In this document: one piece after another, positions 11,199-19,265 of the stretch | Position numbering within the stretch: the first letter of the stretch is position 1 | How the letters are laid out: every line of letters starts with the position of its first letter | Assembly: GCA_011959285.1 (NCBI GenBank) | Contig: BLLW01000020.1 | Coordinates: forward strand, 1 to 56,350 | Source of the DNA: Lachnospiraceae bacterium | GTDB lineage: Bacteria > Bacillota > Clostridia > Lachnospirales > Lachnospiraceae | Direction of reading: 5' to 3' | DNA length: 56,350 nucleotides | Notes under the pieces: model-generated | What the model was told of the DNA's origin: nothing | Seen by the model: the letters and a program-made list of their open reading frames with translations, nothing else | The model's database searches: none | Position numbers and translations under genes: made by a program

Positions 11199-11333
11199 TT
11201 CTGTGGAAATGAAAAGAGAATATGTATAAAAAATCCATAAATTTTTTAATGTGCAGATTGTTAGAAGATTTTTAGGGAGAGGCACTAGATATAGTAGAGA
11301 GGAAAAAAGAGAGTACTAGTTTCATAGAAACGA

Positions 11334-11362
11334 TTGATGGAGAGGGGAAAATGTGGTATATT
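11334..11362 (+). promoter_or_regulatory. Sigma-A-type promoter for the TetR-family gene
   Basis: TTGATG at 11334-11339 and TATATT at 11357-11362, 17-base spacer. A small dyad, GTTTC-ATA-GAAAC (11319-11331), abuts the upstream edge and could be an autoregulatory site. Confidence 0.45.
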
Positions 11363-11423
11363 TAATTTCGACTCATAAAGTCAACATTGATACATTGTGA
11401 GAAAGATTTTTGGAGACAGTTGG

Positions 11424-12026
11424 ATGAATGAAAAATTTTTTGACTTGAAAAAAGAGAAACAGGACAGGATGATCAACGCGGCGCTTAAGGTGTTTGCCAT
11501 GAACGGGTATGGACATGCAAGTACGGATGACATTGTGAAGGAAGCGGGGATTAGTAAGGGGCTTTTGTTTCATTATTTTATCAGCAAATTAGGATTGTAT
11601 GCATTTATTTACGATTATAGTGTCAGGTATATTATGTTGGAGCTTTCTACAGGCGTGTCAAAGGAGGAGACGGATTATTTTGGGCTTCTTTTGCAGATCA
11701 AGCAGTCTCAGCTGCAGGTAATGAAAAATTATCCTTACATGCTTCAGTTTATTAATAAAAGCAGAGAAGAGGATGTGAGCGAGGCACTGATGGAGACAGA
11801 GGATAAGCGGGGCGTGCTTCCCAGGCAGTATGCGGAGATTATGGAGCGGGCAGAGCTTAGCAGATTTAAGAAGGAAGCGGATGTAAAGAAGCTGACTAAA
11901 GTGATAGAATATACGGCGGATGGGCTTATGACGGAACATTTCAGGAACGCTTCCTTCCAGCCAGAGATTTACTATAAAGAAATCGTGCAATATCTGGAAA
12001 TGATAAAGAAACTAAGTTACCAGTAG
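11424..12026 (+). CDS. TetR family transcriptional regulator
   Basis: A 200-residue regulator. The N-terminal helix-turn-helix reads MINAALKVFAMNGYGHAST then DDIVKEAGISKGLLFHYF (about residues 15-55), the classical TetR pattern; the C-terminal ligand domain is unrelated to named classes I recognise. A GTG at 11397 would add nine residues, but TTGGAGA just upstream favours the ATG at 11424. The next gene, a double-CxxC protein, follows after 35 bases and is probably co-transcribed. The ligand and targets are unknown; the palindromes at 11180 and 11319 are candidate operators. Confidence 0.88.
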   Translation: MNEKFFDLKKEKQDRMINAALKVFAMNGYGHASTDDIVKEAGISKGLLFHYFISKLGLYAFIYDYSVRYIMLELSTGVSKEETDYFGLLLQIKQSQLQVMKNYPYMLQFINKSREEDVSEALMETEDKRGVLPRQYAEIMERAELSRFKKEADVKKLTKVIEYTADGLMTEHFRNASFQPEIYYKEIVQYLEMIKKLSYQ

Positions 12027-12061
12027 GAATCAAGAATGAATAGAAGAAGGAAAGGTGTGCG

Positions 12062-12823
12062 ATGAAAGAGAAACTTTATACGATACCGCTGAATGATGCA
12101 GTGAATGCAGATGACGAGTGTCCTTTCTGTAATATAGAAAGGGCGGTAGAACAAGATATACTGGATTTTGTCCTTGGTTCTGGTTCCTCTTATATGGAAA
12201 GTGATGTGAGGGAAGCCACCGATCAGGCAGGATTTTGCAGGACACATTTCAAAAAAATGTTTGATTATGGCAATACCTTGGGTAATGGATGGATTTTGAA
12301 GACTCATTATAGAAGAGTAAATAAGGAGATGAAGGAGCAATTCAAGAAGTTTGTGCCTTCTAAATCTACCTTGATGGGCAGGTTAAAAAAGAACGGGGAT
12401 AGGGAAAATGCTATCGGCATCTGGGTGCAGGAGAAAGAGAAATCCTGCTATATCTGCAATCGTTTTGCGGATACCTATGACCGATATATGGACACTTTTT
12501 TCCACATGTACAAAAAAGATGAGGATTTCAGAAAGCGGATTCTAGGCGGTAAGGGATTTTGCCTGCATCACTTTGGCGATTTGTGTGAATACGGAGAAAG
12601 CAGGCTTAACGACAAGGAAAAGAAGTCGTTTTATCCGGAAATGTTTAAATTGATGGAGGAGAATATGGAAAGGCTTACTGAAGATGTGAGCTGGCTGGTG
12701 GAAAAATTTGATTATAGGAATAAAGATGCTGACTGGAAGAACGCAAGGGATGCCATTCAGAGAGGAATGCAGAAACTTAAGGGAGGATACCCTGCTGATC
12801 CTGTTTACAAAATGAATAAGTAG
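12062..12823 (+). CDS. DUF6062-like protein with two CxxC/CxxH modules
   Basis: A 253-residue soluble protein of unknown function. It has two repeats of the same layout: CPFC (C20/C23) followed by CRTHF (C59, H62), and CYIC (C129/C132) followed by CLHHF (C167, H169/H170). Each set looks like a four-ligand metal site, so the protein is probably a duplicated zinc or iron binding domain. The pattern resembles a Clostridia family annotated DUF6062; that is recognition from memory. It follows the TetR gene in a likely operon and ends at a bidirectional terminator shared with spoVAC. Confidence 0.75.
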   Translation: MKEKLYTIPLNDAVNADDECPFCNIERAVEQDILDFVLGSGSSYMESDVREATDQAGFCRTHFKKMFDYGNTLGNGWILKTHYRRVNKEMKEQFKKFVPSKSTLMGRLKKNGDRENAIGIWVQEKEKSCYICNRFADTYDRYMDTFFHMYKKDEDFRKRILGGKGFCLHHFGDLCEYGESRLNDKEKKSFYPEMFKLMEENMERLTEDVSWLVEKFDYRNKDADWKNARDAIQRGMQKLKGGYPADPVYKMNK

Positions 12824-12828
12824 CAGAT

Positions 12829-12858
12829 AAAACGTGTGCGCCAAAGCGCACACGTTTT
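12829..12858. terminator. Bidirectional terminator between converging genes
   Basis: A perfect 13-base inverted repeat (12829-12841 with 12846-12858), AAAACGTGTGCGC and its complement, with a 4-base loop. The A run on one side and T run on the other make it work in both directions. It abuts the spoVAC stop at 12858-12860. Confidence 0.9.
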
Positions 12859-13337
12859 CAAATCCAGCCCGCTGCTTTACCAATCCAGTAGCCCAGACCT
12901 AATAGCCAGCTTGTAAAAATACCGTACAAGATGACAGGACCAGCAATTGTAAAGATTTTACAGCCAATGCCGAATACCTGCCCTTCTTTTTTAAATTCTA
13001 CAGCGGGAGCCGCTACGGAATTAGCAAATCCGGTAATCGGAACTAAAGCGCCGGCGCCTCCAAACTTGACGATAGAAGGATAGATATTTAAGCCGGTGAG
13101 AAGAACACTTAGAAATACAAGCGTCAAGGAGCAGAAACTTCCTGCTGTTTCTTTGTCCATGCCCATCTGCTTAGATGCAAAATTTAAAAGAACCTGCCCG
13201 ACGACACAGATGATACCGCCGGTGATAAAGGCTTTGAGCATCTGTAAATATAAATTGTGGGTAGGGGTGATGGTCTTTACGTATTCTTCATATTCTTTTT
13301 CAAGATTTATTTTTTCTTTACTTTTGGGTTCTTTCAT
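12858..13337 (-). CDS. spoVAC: Stage V sporulation protein AC
   Basis: An inner-membrane protein of the spore channel that moves Ca-dipicolinate; in Bacillus SpoVAC behaves as a mechanosensitive channel. The 159-residue protein has a charged N-terminus (to about residue 30) and four or so hydrophobic segments, including FITGGIICVVGQVLL and FGGAGALVPITGFANSVAAPAVE, which is the family hallmark. The start has GGAAGGTGA upstream. It lies alone on the minus strand, away from spoVAD (16.2 kb), spoVAA-AB (18.6 kb) and spoVAE (25.0 kb), rather than in the usual spoVACDE order. I could not find a convincing sigma-G promoter in front of it. Confidence 0.92.
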   Translation of the reverse strand: MKEPKSKEKINLEKEYEEYVKTITPTHNLYLQMLKAFITGGIICVVGQVLLNFASKQMGMDKETAGSFCSLTLVFLSVLLTGLNIYPSIVKFGGAGALVPITGFANSVAAPAVEFKKEGQVFGIGCKIFTIAGPVILYGIFTSWLLGLGYWIGKAAGWI

Positions 13338-13514
13338 AGATTGTCACCTTCCTGAATCGTTTCGCTTAGTGTATGGATTTCAAAGAAATTTATGCAGATT
13401 GTAATAGAAATGTAACAGATATGATGCAAAAATGATGCAAGCCTCCTTTATAATTAATTTATGCAAATGATAAAAGAAATCTTGTTGTAGGAATAAAAAA
13501 CCATTTTGTCATTC

Positions 13515-13543
13515 TTGTGTATTTATGGCAGGGATGTTAAAAT
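13515..13543 (+). promoter_or_regulatory. Possible sigma-A-type promoter for the MBOAT gene
   Basis: TTGTGT at 13515-13520 and TAAAAT at 13538-13543 with a 17-base spacer, about 38 bases before the MBOAT start. Confidence 0.4.
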
Positions 13544-13581
13544 GTATATCACAAATCAAATGATAAGTGCAGAGGAATGTT

Positions 13582-14958
13582 ATGGTTAGTTTTTCCAGTT
13601 TTGAATTCTTGTTTCGCTTTTTACCGATTTTCTTAATATTGTATTTTGTAATTCCGAAGAAGTATAAAGAAACACTGCTCCTTTTAGGGAGCCTTGTTTT
13701 TTATGCTTTTGGGGAGCCTGTGTTTATTCTTGTGCTGATTGTGACTACAATTGTCAATTATAGTATAGGGATGCAGAGCTGGAAGCTGGGTGAGGGCTTT
13801 TCGCTGCATGAATGGCAGAAGAATAAACGGAAAAAATATATGATGCAGGCGGTTGCACTGGATGTAGCTGTGCTGGTAATCTTTAAGCTTTTAGCTGTGT
13901 TTGTGGATCATACACTGCTTCCTCTTGGAATTAGTTTTTATATTTTTAAAATGATTTCTTTTCAGATGGATATATGCAGGGGAGAGGTATGGAGCAAGCC
14001 TAGTTTCCGCCATGCTGCGACTTATTTTACTATGTTTCCTCAGGTGACATCCGGTCCCATAATGCGGTACCATGAAGGAGAATTTGAGCGCGAAAGATCC
14101 TTGAACCTTGAACAGTTCGAGGATGGGCTTAAATATTTCGTGGCAGGTCTTGGGATGAAGGTGCTTTTGGCAGACAGGCTTGCAATTTTGTGGAATGATC
14201 TTCAGATGATTGGGTTTCAAAGTATTTCCACGCCGCTTGCGTGGCTGGGGGCGTTTGCCTATTCTCTTAGACTGTATTTTGACTTTTGGGGCTATTCCTT
14301 AATGGCATCAGGGCTTATGGTGATGCTGGGGTTTGGCTTTATAGAAAATTTTCATCATCCCTATGCGTCAAAAAGTATTTCTGAGTTTTATAGAAGATGG
14401 CACATGACGCTGGGAAGTTGGTTTCGAGATTACGTATACGTCCCTCTTGGAGGAAGCCGCTGTGGGAAAAAAAAGCTGGTCTTCAATTTAGCTGTCGTAT
14501 GGCTTCTGACGGGTTTCTGGCATGGCAATGGAGTGAATTATGTGATTTGGGGAGCTGTGCTGGGAATTTTAATCATATTTGAAAAAATGTTTTATGGAAA
14601 ATTTTTGGGGAAAATACCTATTTTGGGAAATCTCTATGTTCTTGCGGTTATCCCTTTGACATGGGTTGTTTTTGCAATAACTGATTTAAGGCATTTGGGG
14701 ATTTACTTTGGGCGCCTGTTTCCGTTTTTAGGGGGCGCCGGTCTGGCGGTAAATCCGCAGGATATTATTAAGTATATGCAGAATTACAGCATTTATTTTA
14801 TCGTCGGTATTTTGCTGTGCATTCCGGCGGTACCGGATTTTATTGAAAAACATAAGAAAAATCCAATTATCATACTGCTTTATACCGTTCTGTTCTGGGG
14901 TTCGGTTTATTTCCTTGCCAGCAGTGCAGGAAATCCATTTATGTATTTAAATTTCTAA
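13582..14958 (+). CDS. MBOAT family membrane O-acyltransferase (AlgI/PatA-like)
   Basis: A 458-residue polytopic membrane protein that is expected to pass an acyl group, usually acetyl, across the membrane to an extracellular polysaccharide or peptidoglycan. It begins with FSSFEFLFRFLPIFLILY, typical for the AlgI-type branch, and contains YRRWHMTLGSWFRDYVYVPL (about 270-289) and the active-site histidine in LTGFWHGNG near residue 314. The ATG at 13582 has GCAGAGGA ahead of it; a GTG at 13567 would add five residues. The SGNH gene follows after 37 bases, the usual two-protein arrangement in which the MBOAT supplies and the SGNH protein transfers the acetyl group. Confidence 0.93.
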   Translation: MVSFSSFEFLFRFLPIFLILYFVIPKKYKETLLLLGSLVFYAFGEPVFILVLIVTTIVNYSIGMQSWKLGEGFSLHEWQKNKRKKYMMQAVALDVAVLVIFKLLAVFVDHTLLPLGISFYIFKMISFQMDICRGEVWSKPSFRHAATYFTMFPQVTSGPIMRYHEGEFERERSLNLEQFEDGLKYFVAGLGMKVLLADRLAILWNDLQMIGFQSISTPLAWLGAFAYSLRLYFDFWGYSLMASGLMVMLGFGFIENFHHPYASKSISEFYRRWHMTLGSWFRDYVYVPLGGSRCGKKKLVFNLAVVWLLTGFWHGNGVNYVIWGAVLGILIIFEKMFYGKFLGKIPILGNLYVLAVIPLTWVVFAITDLRHLGIYFGRLFPFLGGAGLAVNPQDIIKYMQNYSIYFIVGILLCIPAVPDFIEKHKKNPIIILLYTVLFWGSVYFLASSAGNPFMYLNF

Positions 14959-14995
14959 GACAGTAAAGCAGATTGTGGAAAGGTGTGGCTTTAAA

Positions 14996-16123
14996 ATGGA
15001 ATTTATTAAAAAATGCCCGTTTTTTTTGCTGCTGGTCAGCACAGGGCTTATTTTTACATTTATCGGGATTGCAGGCAGGATGAGCGTCTATGCGGATCAG
15101 GAGTATCATCCCTTGACAACTCCGGTTTTGGCGGTTATCTTTACCGGAATTAATGATGGGATTTACCCATGGCAGGTTTTTACCAAGGAGAGTGCCCAGG
15201 CAATGGCGCAGAATCATGGTTCTGAGGATTCCGTGAAAAACGAATTGGAAGGCGAGCAGGAAAAGGCGCCGGAAAATGACCAGATGGCAGATGCTTCGGA
15301 TGCATTGCAAGAGGAGATGGATGTGCCTGCCGATATGCTTGCAGAAGAGGAAACTGACGCTTCGGATGTGCCTTTTGAAAAGATAGAGCCGGAAAGAGCA
15401 AGTACACAGGAAGAAATTCAAAATCATATTTCGGCAGATTTATACGGTGATGCAGGTGTTTTAAGAGCAGCGGAGTATGAATTTTCAACCGTTGATGAAA
15501 GCTATTTTGATGATGCCTTATTTATTGGAGATTCCCGCACGGTAGGCTTAAGAGACTATACAGATTTATCAGAGCACGCCGATTTTTACTGTGAGACTTC
15601 CCTTACCATTTATAAAGTCTTAGAGGATGATTTCGGAGGACAGGGGACGGTTGAAGAAGCGCTGGAAAACAATGAGTATGGTAAGATCTTTCTCATGGTG
15701 GGTATCAATGAGCTTGGCAGGGGAACTACGGAAGAGTATATGGCAGAATATACGAAAGTGGTGGAGCGGTTACAAGAGTTAGAGCCGAAAGCCAAGATTT
15801 TTGTTCAGGGTGTCATGCGTGTTTCAGGGGAAAAGAACAGTTCAGATCCTATTTTTAATAATAGCAACATTAATGCGAGAAACAATGCGATAGCGACGCT
15901 GGCGGATAATAAACAGATTTTTTATATTGATGTCAATGAAGTTGTCTGTGATGAAGAAGGGAATTTGATTAAAGATTATACCTTTGACCAAATCCATCTG
16001 CTAGGCGCATATTATGATTTGTGGAAACAGTTTCTCCTTACGCACGGTACGACTGACGATATACCCGAGGACGTGCCCCACAATGTAAATGGCGATACAA
16101 TTAGCAGTGTGGGAGAAAATTAA
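14996..16123 (+). CDS. SGNH/GDSL-type hydrolase or acetyltransferase, membrane anchored
   Basis: A 375-residue protein with one N-terminal membrane helix (FLLLVSTGLIFTFIGIAG), a long acidic linker (about 65-155) and an outward-facing SGNH domain. Catalytic blocks are visible: FIGDSRTVGL (Ser), MVGINELG (Asn) and FDQIHLLG (Asp and His). It is the likely partner of the preceding MBOAT, as in PatA/PatB-type polysaccharide or peptidoglycan O-acetylation. The ATG at 14996 is chosen over a GTG at 14975 because GGAAAGGTG is correctly spaced. It is followed by a terminator-like hairpin that overlaps the spoVAD translation start region. Confidence 0.88.
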   Translation: MEFIKKCPFFLLLVSTGLIFTFIGIAGRMSVYADQEYHPLTTPVLAVIFTGINDGIYPWQVFTKESAQAMAQNHGSEDSVKNELEGEQEKAPENDQMADASDALQEEMDVPADMLAEEETDASDVPFEKIEPERASTQEEIQNHISADLYGDAGVLRAAEYEFSTVDESYFDDALFIGDSRTVGLRDYTDLSEHADFYCETSLTIYKVLEDDFGGQGTVEEALENNEYGKIFLMVGINELGRGTTEEYMAEYTKVVERLQELEPKAKIFVQGVMRVSGEKNSSDPIFNNSNINARNNAIATLADNKQIFYIDVNEVVCDEEGNLIKDYTFDQIHLLGAYYDLWKQFLLTHGTTDDIPEDVPHNVNGDTISSVGEN

Positions 16124-16132
16124 ATACAAAAC

Positions 16133-16161
16133 GAATAAAAATCTTCAGATGAGAAAAACTA
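16133..16161 (+). promoter_or_regulatory. Weak sigma-G-like promoter for spoVAD
   Basis: GAATA at 16133-16137 and AAAACTA at 16155-16161 with a 17-base spacer; the -10 differs at two places from the sigma-G CATnHTA form. The -10 lies in the loop of the hairpin, so transcripts from here would lack the hairpin's left arm. Confidence 0.3.
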
Positions 16162-16191
16162 ACCAAAAGTAATTCGTCTGGAGGTTTTTTT
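16142..16191 (+). terminator. Terminator-like hairpin that contains the spoVAD ribosome binding site
   Basis: 16142-16153 pairs with 16173-16184 (12 pairs, several G-U), followed by seven T residues at 16185-16191 and directly by the spoVAD ATG at 16192. The 3' arm ends in GGAGG, which is the only good ribosome site for spoVAD. It should end transcripts from the MBOAT-SGNH pair and block translation of any read-through. Confidence 0.65.
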
Positions 16192-17232
16192 ATGGAAACA
16201 ACAGTTGGAGCAATTTTTGAGCAGGGGGAAAGAAGCATTAAAGTTCCCATACCTGTTTATATAAGAGCAAGTGCATCTGTGGCAGGAACCAAGGAAGGTC
16301 AGGGACCTTTTGGAGACTGCTTTGATGTGGTAGGAAAAGATGATAAATTTGGCTGTGAGACCTGGGAGGAGGCAGAGAGCACCTTGCAGAAGGAGGCGCT
16401 TACCCTTGCCATTGGAAAATCAGGGCTGAAAAATGAAGAAATTAAGTATCTATTCGCAGGCGATCTCTTGGGACAGTCTATTGCCAGCAGCTTTGGGCTG
16501 GGTGCTTTTCAGATTCCGTTGATTGGGATGTATGGCGCATGTTCTACCTGTGGGCTCTCTATGACAATGGCAACGGTGATGATTGCAGGAGGAATGGCAG
16601 AGCATGCGGCGTGCGTCACATCCAGCCATTTTGCCAGCGCCGAGAAAGAGTTCCGATTTCCCTTAGGATATGGAAACCAGCGCCCCCTTTCCGCTACATG
16701 GACAGTCACAGGAAGCGGAGCGTTCATCTTAAGCAGCGTAAAAAGCGATACGGACAGGGCAATGATTTCGGGGCTGACCATTGGAAAAATTGTAGATTTT
16801 GGTTTAAAGGATTCTATGAATATGGGGGCCTGCATGGCGCCTGCCGCATGTGATACCATTTATCATCATCTGACAGATTTTGGAAGGAGCCCATCCGATT
16901 ACGATAAGATTATCACGGGAGATTTGGGAAGTGTAGGGCAGAAGGCGCTTTGGGATATGATGCGGGAAAAGGGAATGGATATATCCAAGGTGCATATGGA
17001 CTGCGGAATGGAGATTTACGATCAGAGCCAGGATGCCCATGCAGGGGGAAGCGGATGCGGATGCAGTGCGGTTACGTTGTCGGCTTTTATTTTAAAGCAG
17101 CTTGAAGAAGGAAAGTGGAAGAGGGTGTTGTTTGTCCCTACAGGGGCGTTGTTGTCTAAGACAAGCTTTAATGAAGGGCAGAGTATACCGGGGATTGCAC
17201 ATGGAGTGGAATTGGTTGGGTGTAAGCAGTGA
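16192..17232 (+). CDS. spoVAD: Stage V sporulation protein AD
   Basis: Binds dipicolinic acid and is needed for its uptake into the forespore with the SpoVAC/E membrane proteins. The 346-residue protein has the thiolase/ketosynthase-like fold of the family: YIRASASVAGTKEGQGPFG near the N-terminus, MYGACSTCGLSM (about 113-124) and the C-terminal VPTGALLSKTSFNEGQSIPG. Length is normal. The ATG directly follows GGAGG and seven Ts that form the tail of a hairpin. Unlike in Bacillus it is neither next to spoVAC nor spoVAE: the MBOAT/SGNH pair lies upstream and an EEP phosphohydrolase downstream. Confidence 0.95.
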   Translation: METTVGAIFEQGERSIKVPIPVYIRASASVAGTKEGQGPFGDCFDVVGKDDKFGCETWEEAESTLQKEALTLAIGKSGLKNEEIKYLFAGDLLGQSIASSFGLGAFQIPLIGMYGACSTCGLSMTMATVMIAGGMAEHAACVTSSHFASAEKEFRFPLGYGNQRPLSATWTVTGSGAFILSSVKSDTDRAMISGLTIGKIVDFGLKDSMNMGACMAPAACDTIYHHLTDFGRSPSDYDKIITGDLGSVGQKALWDMMREKGMDISKVHMDCGMEIYDQSQDAHAGGSGCGCSAVTLSAFILKQLEEGKWKRVLFVPTGALLSKTSFNEGQSIPGIAHGVELVGCKQ

Positions 17233-17466
17233 GTTAGCAAGGTGGTAAGTTAGCAGTCAGCGGCATTATAACTCGCTTTAGATTTTTTTGTTTACTATTT
17301 GTGAAATAGCATTTCGGGGCGGACTGATGGGGATAGGAAGAGATTGTTACTTTTTGACTTGCTGCCTGTGTTTTTGGCTTCGCAGTGGGAGGTACGTTCT
17401 GCGAATTTTATAGCCGTTTAGGGGAAATTATGATATATTAAAGGGGCAGGGAGTTGGTAAGAACGA

Positions 17467-18570
17467 TTGAAAGGTAAGAGGAAATCTAAGGTGAAAAAAA
17501 TCGTGAAGCGGATCCTTTTGGTTCTGTTGGTGGTGATTCTTTTGTTTGGTGGGTATGCGGCTTATGTTTTTGGGACTTATTATCGTCTGCCGGATAAGTT
17601 GACTTTGGAGGTTAAGAGAAATGGTGCGAATTCATATTTTGATGAGGACTTTTCTCTGGTGCCGGGGGAGGCGTATTTTATTATGACTTATAACATTGGC
17701 TTTGGGGCGTATCGTAAGGATTATAGTTTCTTTATGGACGGCGGTAAGTCTTCATGGGGAAAGGACGAGGAAAGTGTCATAGCTGGGATATGCGGAATGG
17801 GAGAGATCATTAATGATGTGAATCCTGACTTTGTCCTGCTGCAGGAGGTAGATTTGGACGGCACACGTTCTTATCATGTGGATCAGTTAGCACTGTTGAA
17901 TCAATTTATGAAAGGGTATTATTATGATTTTGCGCAGGATTATGATTCGCCTTTTCTGTTTTTTCCTCCTTGGGAGCCGCACGGGGCTAACAAGAGTGCA
18001 TTGGTGACTTATTCCAGAGAAGAGATATCGGATGCTATGCGCAGGAGTCTTCCCATCTCCGAATCGGTGAGCAAGCTGGTGGATTTGGACAGGTGCTATT
18101 CAATTTCTCGTATCCCTACTGAGAATGGAAGATATTTATGTCTTTATAACGTACATACATCAGCATACGGAGGGAGCGACGAAATCAGGCAGGCACAGCT
18201 TGCAACTTTGTATGAGGATATGGTGTTTGATTATAAAAAAGGAAATTATGTAATTTGTGGAGGAGATTTTAATCATAATCTGAGGGAGGGGCAGCAGGAG
18301 AATGCGCCTGAGTGGGCGTATCCGTTTCCGAGGGAGAGTCTGCCAGAAGGATTTCACATGGGTATTGACAGCGCAAAGGATGAAGAGGATGTTGTTCATA
18401 ATACTTGCCGTAGCGCCGAGACGCCCTATGATGAGGACACCACTTATACGGTCACGCTGGATGGGTTTATCGTCTCTAATAATGTGGATGTCAATTATTA
18501 CCAGCATATGGATTGGGGATATGAACTGTCAGACCATGATCCCGTGCTGATGCAGTTCATATTGGAATAA
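17467..18570 (+). CDS. Endonuclease/exonuclease/phosphatase (EEP) family protein, membrane anchored
   Basis: A 367-residue protein with an N-terminal membrane helix (ILLVLLVVILLFGGYAAYVF) and an outward-facing EEP domain. All metal and catalytic motifs are visible: MTYNIG, LLQEVD, YNVHTSA, GGDFNH and SDHDPV. Such secreted or anchored members act on phosphodiesters of lipids, nucleic acids or inositol phosphates; the substrate cannot be told. The start is uncertain: TTG at 17467 or GTG at 17491, both without a strong ribosome site. It sits between spoVAD and spoVAA in the same direction, so a role around sporulation or germination is possible but only by position. Confidence 0.85.
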   Translation: MKGKRKSKVKKIVKRILLVLLVVILLFGGYAAYVFGTYYRLPDKLTLEVKRNGANSYFDEDFSLVPGEAYFIMTYNIGFGAYRKDYSFFMDGGKSSWGKDEESVIAGICGMGEIINDVNPDFVLLQEVDLDGTRSYHVDQLALLNQFMKGYYYDFAQDYDSPFLFFPPWEPHGANKSALVTYSREEISDAMRRSLPISESVSKLVDLDRCYSISRIPTENGRYLCLYNVHTSAYGGSDEIRQAQLATLYEDMVFDYKKGNYVICGGDFNHNLREGQQENAPEWAYPFPRESLPEGFHMGIDSAKDEEDVVHNTCRSAETPYDEDTTYTVTLDGFIVSNNVDVNYYQHMDWGYELSDHDPVLMQFILE

Positions 18571-18572
18571 AG

Positions 18573-18602
18573 GAATATAAATGCGTGTAAAAGGTCATAC
18601 TA
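18573..18602 (+). promoter_or_regulatory. Sigma-G-type promoter for spoVAA-spoVAB
   Basis: GAATA at 18573-18577 fits the sigma-G -35 form GHATR and CATACTA at 18596-18602 fits the -10 form CATnHTA, with an 18-base spacer. It starts 3 bases after the EEP stop codon and 34 bases before the spoVAA ATG. Confidence 0.55.
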
Positions 18603-18635
18603 GCCTGTAAGATAATGTTAGGTAAGGAGACCGGG

Positions 18636-19265
18636 ATGGCAAATGCAGTTTTATATTTAAAAGCAGAACAAAATGCGGAGGTGATGGAAGCACATGTATG
18701 TGTGAAAGATATTGCCTCCGTTTATTGTGCAGATAAAGCAATCTGCGCAAAGGCAAAATCTTTAAAAGTTCATCAGTTTCATGAAAAGGAAAAAAAGCGT
18801 CAGGTCATAAGCATACTTAAAGTGATTGAGCTGATTGAAAGTGAGTGCCCCAGTGTTTCGGTGGAAAATATAGGTGAAAATGCAACCTTAATTGAACTTA
18901 TAAATGTGAACAGGCATAAAGGACCGCTCCAGTGGCTAAAAATGATCTTTGTTGCGGCTATCAGCTTTTTTGGAACAGGTTTTACCATTATGGCGTTTCA
19001 TAATGACATCAGTATCAATAAAATATTTTCCCGAATATATGAGCTGATTATGGGCTATCCTGCCGACGGATATAGTATTTTGGAGGTTTCCTACTCCATT
19101 GGTCTTGCAGTGGGCATTATTCTGTTCTTTAACCACATAGGAGGCAGAAGGATTACAAAAGATCCAACGCCTATAGAGGTGGAGATGCGAATTTATGAGA
19201 CGGATGTAAATAAAGCACTGATAGAAACTGCGGACAGGGAGGGGAAGACAATTGATGTTTCTTAA
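18636..19265 (+). CDS. spoVAA: Stage V sporulation protein AA
   Basis: A component of the SpoVA dipicolinate channel in the inner spore membrane. The 209-residue protein has a cytosolic N-terminal domain (about 1-95) with a regular beta pattern (AVLYLKAEQNAEV, AHVCVKDIASVYC) and two C-terminal membrane helices (MIFVAAISFFGTGFTIMAF and ILEVSYSIGLAVGIILFF), the SpoVAA layout. An ATG at 18615 would add seven residues, but AAGGAG is placed for the ATG at 18636. The coding region overlaps spoVAB by 11 bases, indicating translational coupling. Confidence 0.9.
   Translation: MANAVLYLKAEQNAEVMEAHVCVKDIASVYCADKAICAKAKSLKVHQFHEKEKKRQVISILKVIELIESECPSVSVENIGENATLIELINVNRHKGPLQWLKMIFVAAISFFGTGFTIMAFHNDISINKIFSRIYELIMGYPADGYSILEVSYSIGLAVGIILFFNHIGGRRITKDPTPIEVEMRIYETDVNKALIETADREGKTIDVS

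Noticed and set aside
13338-13440. Sigma-G promoter for spoVAC
   Set aside because: A CATCATA can be read on the minus strand, but the -35 at the right distance is AAGGA or similar and it lies about 80 bases from the start; not convincing.
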